Source: Gammaproteobacteria bacterium (lineage in GTDB: Bacteria; Pseudomonadota; Gammaproteobacteria; Steroidobacterales; Steroidobacteraceae). From it: a stretch of 64,000 nucleotides of DNA. The translations under genes were made by a program, and so were the position numbers. The DNA lies in NCBI GenBank assembly GCA_025358295.1, contig JANYJY010000009.1:62001-126000 (forward strand). Direction: 5' to 3'. Of the stretch, positions 61,751-64,000 are shown in pieces. The notes beneath the pieces are model-generated. The model was not told the origin of the DNA, did no database searches, and saw only the letters and a program-made list of their open reading frames with translations. Positions within the stretch are counted from its first letter, which is position 1. Every line of letters begins with the position of its first letter.

Positions 61751-63219
61751 GCGGGCCGCTGCCGGCCGAGCAATTCACGATACAGTGCATCGTACTGGAC
61801 GATCTGGCGAGTCCACGAGAAATCCTGCGCCATGGCGTTTTGCATCAACCGCTTCCAGTTCTTCTGGGCTCCGAACCAATCGAGCGTGGTGCCGATGGCC
61901 CAGCGAACCGCGGCAACGTCGTAGTCATTGAAAACACAGCCCGTGCCGATGCCGCCGGCCGGATCGAAATGCCGCACGGAATCGGCCAGACCGCCGGTGT
62001 TGCGCACAATGGGTATGGTGCCGTAGCGCAGGCTGTACATCTGATTCAGACCACAGGGCTCGTAGCGTGACGGCATGAGGAAAATATCGCTGCCCGCCTC
62101 GATCAAATGAGCCAGGGATTCATCGTATCCCGCGCGAAATGACACGCGGCCCGGAAAGCGCTGCGCCAGTCCTTCAAAAAACGCCACATATTGAGGCTCG
62201 CCGCTGCCCAGCACCATCAATGCAAAATCCCGCTCCTGCAGCAGCGCCGGCAGGGAATCGAACAAGAGATCGATGCCCTTCTGTTCCGCCAGGCGGGTCA
62301 CCATGCCAATCAGCGGCCGCGACGGAGCTGCGTCGAGGCGGGCGGTCTCGCACAGCAATTTCTTGTTGGACTGCTTGCCGCGCAAGTCCTTCGGGCCGAA
62401 GTGGGCCCTCAAGTGCGGATCATGCCGCGGATCCCATTCCCGGTAATCGACGCCATTCAATATTCCCACCACCGGGTTGGAACGTGCCTGCAATACCCCT
62501 TGCATGCCCATGCCAAGCGGACCATTGCAGATTTCACTCGCATAGGTCGGGCTCACGGTGGTCACGAGATCGGCGTATCGAATGCCGGTTTTCAAGGAAT
62601 TGATGAGACCGTACCTGAGGTCATCCCCATCCAGCCGCGTTTCGATGGAGTCCAGTCCCAAGTCGCCTGCGGCGGCGCTCGGCATAACGCCCTGATAGCC
62701 GATATTGTGAATGGTCAACACCGACCGCGACCCCGCGAACAATGGCTCCGCAGCGTAGATCGACTTCAGGTACAGCGGCAGAAAGCCCGTATGCCAGTCA
62801 TTGCAATGGAATATGTCCGGCGCTGTCTCGAGGCGCCGGCAGCTCTCGAGCGTGGCACGCACAAAAAATATGAACCGCCGATGCTCATCCGGGTCGGACG
62901 TATACAGACCGGAGCGATCGTATAGGGCCGGGCAATCGATGAAATACATCGCAACGTCGGTGCCCGGAAACGTGCTCGTTTGCAGGGAATAACGGTATTC
63001 CGTGTGGCCGATTCTGAGCGGAATTTGTTGGACCCGGGCGACGGGCCGCAGCTCCGGATATGCTGCCCGCACAGCGGAGTACAGCGGCATGAAAGGGTAT
63101 ACCTCATGACCCAGCTGGCGCAGGTTCGGTACCAGTGCGCCCGCGACATCCGCGAGTCCGCCGGTTTTTGCGTACGGCAGGATCTCCGAACTCAAGACAC
63201 ATAACTTTAATGCCGCCAT
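61747..63219 (-). CDS. glgA: glycogen synthase
   Basis: The GT5 ADP-glucose transferase of 490 residues has the N-terminal KTGGLADVAGALV motif (ADP-glucose Lys), DIFHCNDWHTGFLPLYLK, and the C-terminal YEPCGLNQMYSLRYGTIPIVRNTGGLADSV block. It converges with the glycosyltransferase (4-bp overlap) and diverges from glgC, 125 bp away, so the glycogen genes share one control region. Confidence 0.96.
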   Translation of the reverse strand: MAALKLCVLSSEILPYAKTGGLADVAGALVPNLRQLGHEVYPFMPLYSAVRAAYPELRPVARVQQIPLRIGHTEYRYSLQTSTFPGTDVAMYFIDCPALYDRSGLYTSDPDEHRRFIFFVRATLESCRRLETAPDIFHCNDWHTGFLPLYLKSIYAAEPLFAGSRSVLTIHNIGYQGVMPSAAAGDLGLDSIETRLDGDDLRYGLINSLKTGIRYADLVTTVSPTYASEICNGPLGMGMQGVLQARSNPVVGILNGVDYREWDPRHDPHLRAHFGPKDLRGKQSNKKLLCETARLDAAPSRPLIGMVTRLAEQKGIDLLFDSLPALLQERDFALMVLGSGEPQYVAFFEGLAQRFPGRVSFRAGYDESLAHLIEAGSDIFLMPSRYEPCGLNQMYSLRYGTIPIVRNTGGLADSVRHFDPAGGIGTGCVFNDYDVAAVRWAIGTTLDWFGAQKNWKRLMQNAMAQDFSWTRQIVQYDALYRELLGRQRPA

Positions 63220-63344
63220 AATGACAGTTTAGCAAAGGCAAAAGCGACACCACGACAAAACGTGCACGCCTTTGCCGAGTGTGGCAGGCTGGAGTTTCGA
63301 TGGGGCGCGGATTCGATACTACTCGCGGAGAAGCCAGGATAAGT

Positions 63345-64000
63345 ATGCGTCATGCTGCTCGTAATAACACCGGACGCTACGTCAGCCGACTGACCAGCGG
63401 CACTCTGGCGGTGGTGATGGCGGGAGGTCGCGGCGAGAGGCTTAAAGCACTCACCCAGCATCGCTGCAAGCCGGCGACTCCATTCGGCGGCAAATTCAGA
63501 ATCATCGACTTCGTACTCTCGAATTGCGTCAATTCGGGCATCCGGCAAATCGCCGTGCTGACCCAGTACAAGGCGCAATCCCTGATCCAGCACATTCAGC
63601 GCGGCTGGAGCTATTTGCGCGGGGAGCTTGGCGAATTCGTCGAACTGATTCCCGCTCAGCAGCAGATCGGGGCGCACTGGTACCGGGGTACCGCCGATTC
63701 GGTCTATCAGAATCTGGATTTCATTCGATCGCACCATCCCACGCATGTGCTCATCCTGGCTGGCGACCATATCTACAAAATGGACTATGGCCCCATGATC
63801 GCCTACCACGAACAATGCGAGGCCGATATCACCGTCGGCGTGGTGGATGTGCCGCTGGAACGCGCCAATGAATTCGGCATCATGACTACGGACAACACGA
63901 ATCGCATCACCAAATTTTCGGAAAAGCCGCAGAACCCCGATCCCATCATCGGGCAGGAAAATCTGGCACGCGCATCCATGGGTATTTATGTGATCGGCAT
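63345..64000 (+). CDS. glgC: glucose-1-phosphate adenylyltransferase, N-terminal part
   Basis: 218 codons are visible; the gene runs off the right edge. The nucleotide-binding [22 protein letters not shown], then [38 protein letters not shown] and [24 protein letters not shown] are the signature blocks of bacterial GlgC. The start is ATG 63345 with AGGA six bases upstream. It supplies ADP-glucose to GlgA. Confidence 0.95.
   Translation, partial: MRHAARNNTGRYVSRLTSGTLAVVMAGGRGERLKALTQHRCKPATPFGGKFRIIDFVLSNCVNSGIRQIAVLTQYKAQSLIQHIQRGWSYLRGELGEFVELIPAQQQIGAHWYRGTADSVYQNLDFIRSHHPTHVLILAGDHIYKMDYGPMIAYHEQCEADITVGVVDVPLERANEFGIMTTDNTNRITKFSEKPQNPDPIIGQENLARASMGIYVIG

Noticed and set aside
63207..63815. 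Minus-strand frame of about 200 codons at the right end
   Set aside because: It lies antisense to the conserved N-terminus of GlgC and spans the glgA-glgC promoter region.

Overview
The window reads as a chromosomal segment of a GC-rich gammaproteobacterium. The support is a FleQ/FleS/FleR-controlled polar-type flagellar cluster, gammaproteobacterial families (UPF0270, SlyX, MlaA, SlyD, RsmN-like CsrA), sigma54 and FliA (sigma28) promoters, and a Nevskiales/Steroidobacter/Xanthomonas-like mix of genes. The exact genus cannot be read from the sequence. No rRNA, tRNA or CRISPR array was recognised.

Layout. 1-4.5 kb: the N-terminal part of a secreted S9 peptidase, a LysE-type exporter, panB-panC (pantothenate synthesis), and two small conserved proteins (UPF0270, UPF0178). 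4.5-17.7 kb, all on the minus strand: fleQ, fleS-fleR and fliE-F-G-H-I-J, plus a second unit flaG-fliD-fliS-fliT-PilZ. 17.7-19.3 kb: flagellin with a FliA promoter, a GGA-rich leader and a strong terminator hairpin. 19.5-21.5 kb: rimO and slyD. 21.5-31.8 kb, minus strand: flgB-C-D-E-F-G-H-I-J-K-L from a sigma54 promoter. 32-34.3 kb, plus strand: flgA (sigma54 promoter), flgM-flgN (FliA promoter), an RsmN-like CsrA and a PilZ protein. Together these give a three-tier flagellar cascade: FleQ/sigma54, then FleSR/sigma54, then FliA/FlgM, with c-di-GMP (PilZ, FleQ) and CsrA-type post-transcriptional inputs. fliK-R, flhAB and fliA are not in the window.

34.3-49.6 kb: housekeeping genes including a double-length (tandem) UvrA, an alpha/beta hydrolase-MlaA operon, a RibD-C reductase, a secreted protein of unknown function, slyX, an APH-fold kinase, maleylacetoacetate isomerase, and a translationally coupled cytochrome c / PPIase-like / HupE operon.

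50.1-55.4 kb is the accessory island: an array of integron-type gene cassettes without any integrase gene in view (CALIN-like). It has at least four attC sites, three of them close relatives. Cassettes carry a PH-like protein, a BrnT/BrnA toxin-antitoxin pair, a DUF433/PIN-like pair with a frameshifted toxin, a Pr6Pr-type membrane protein, a small membrane protein and a secreted NTF2-like protein. One attC is split by an IS110-family (IS1111-type) element. Its non-coding segment downstream of the transposase contains short sequences matching both sides of the attC target with the polarity expected of a bridge/seekRNA. This is the most interesting object in the window. The attC sites also contain a conserved Shine-Dalgarno/start mini-ORF.

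55.4-64 kb: a VOC protein with an internal deletion, a cupin and a YbjQ protein, then core metabolism again: thiolase plus FadB-type beta-oxidation enzyme, an ArnT-like glycosyltransferase, glgA, and the start of glgC running off the right edge.
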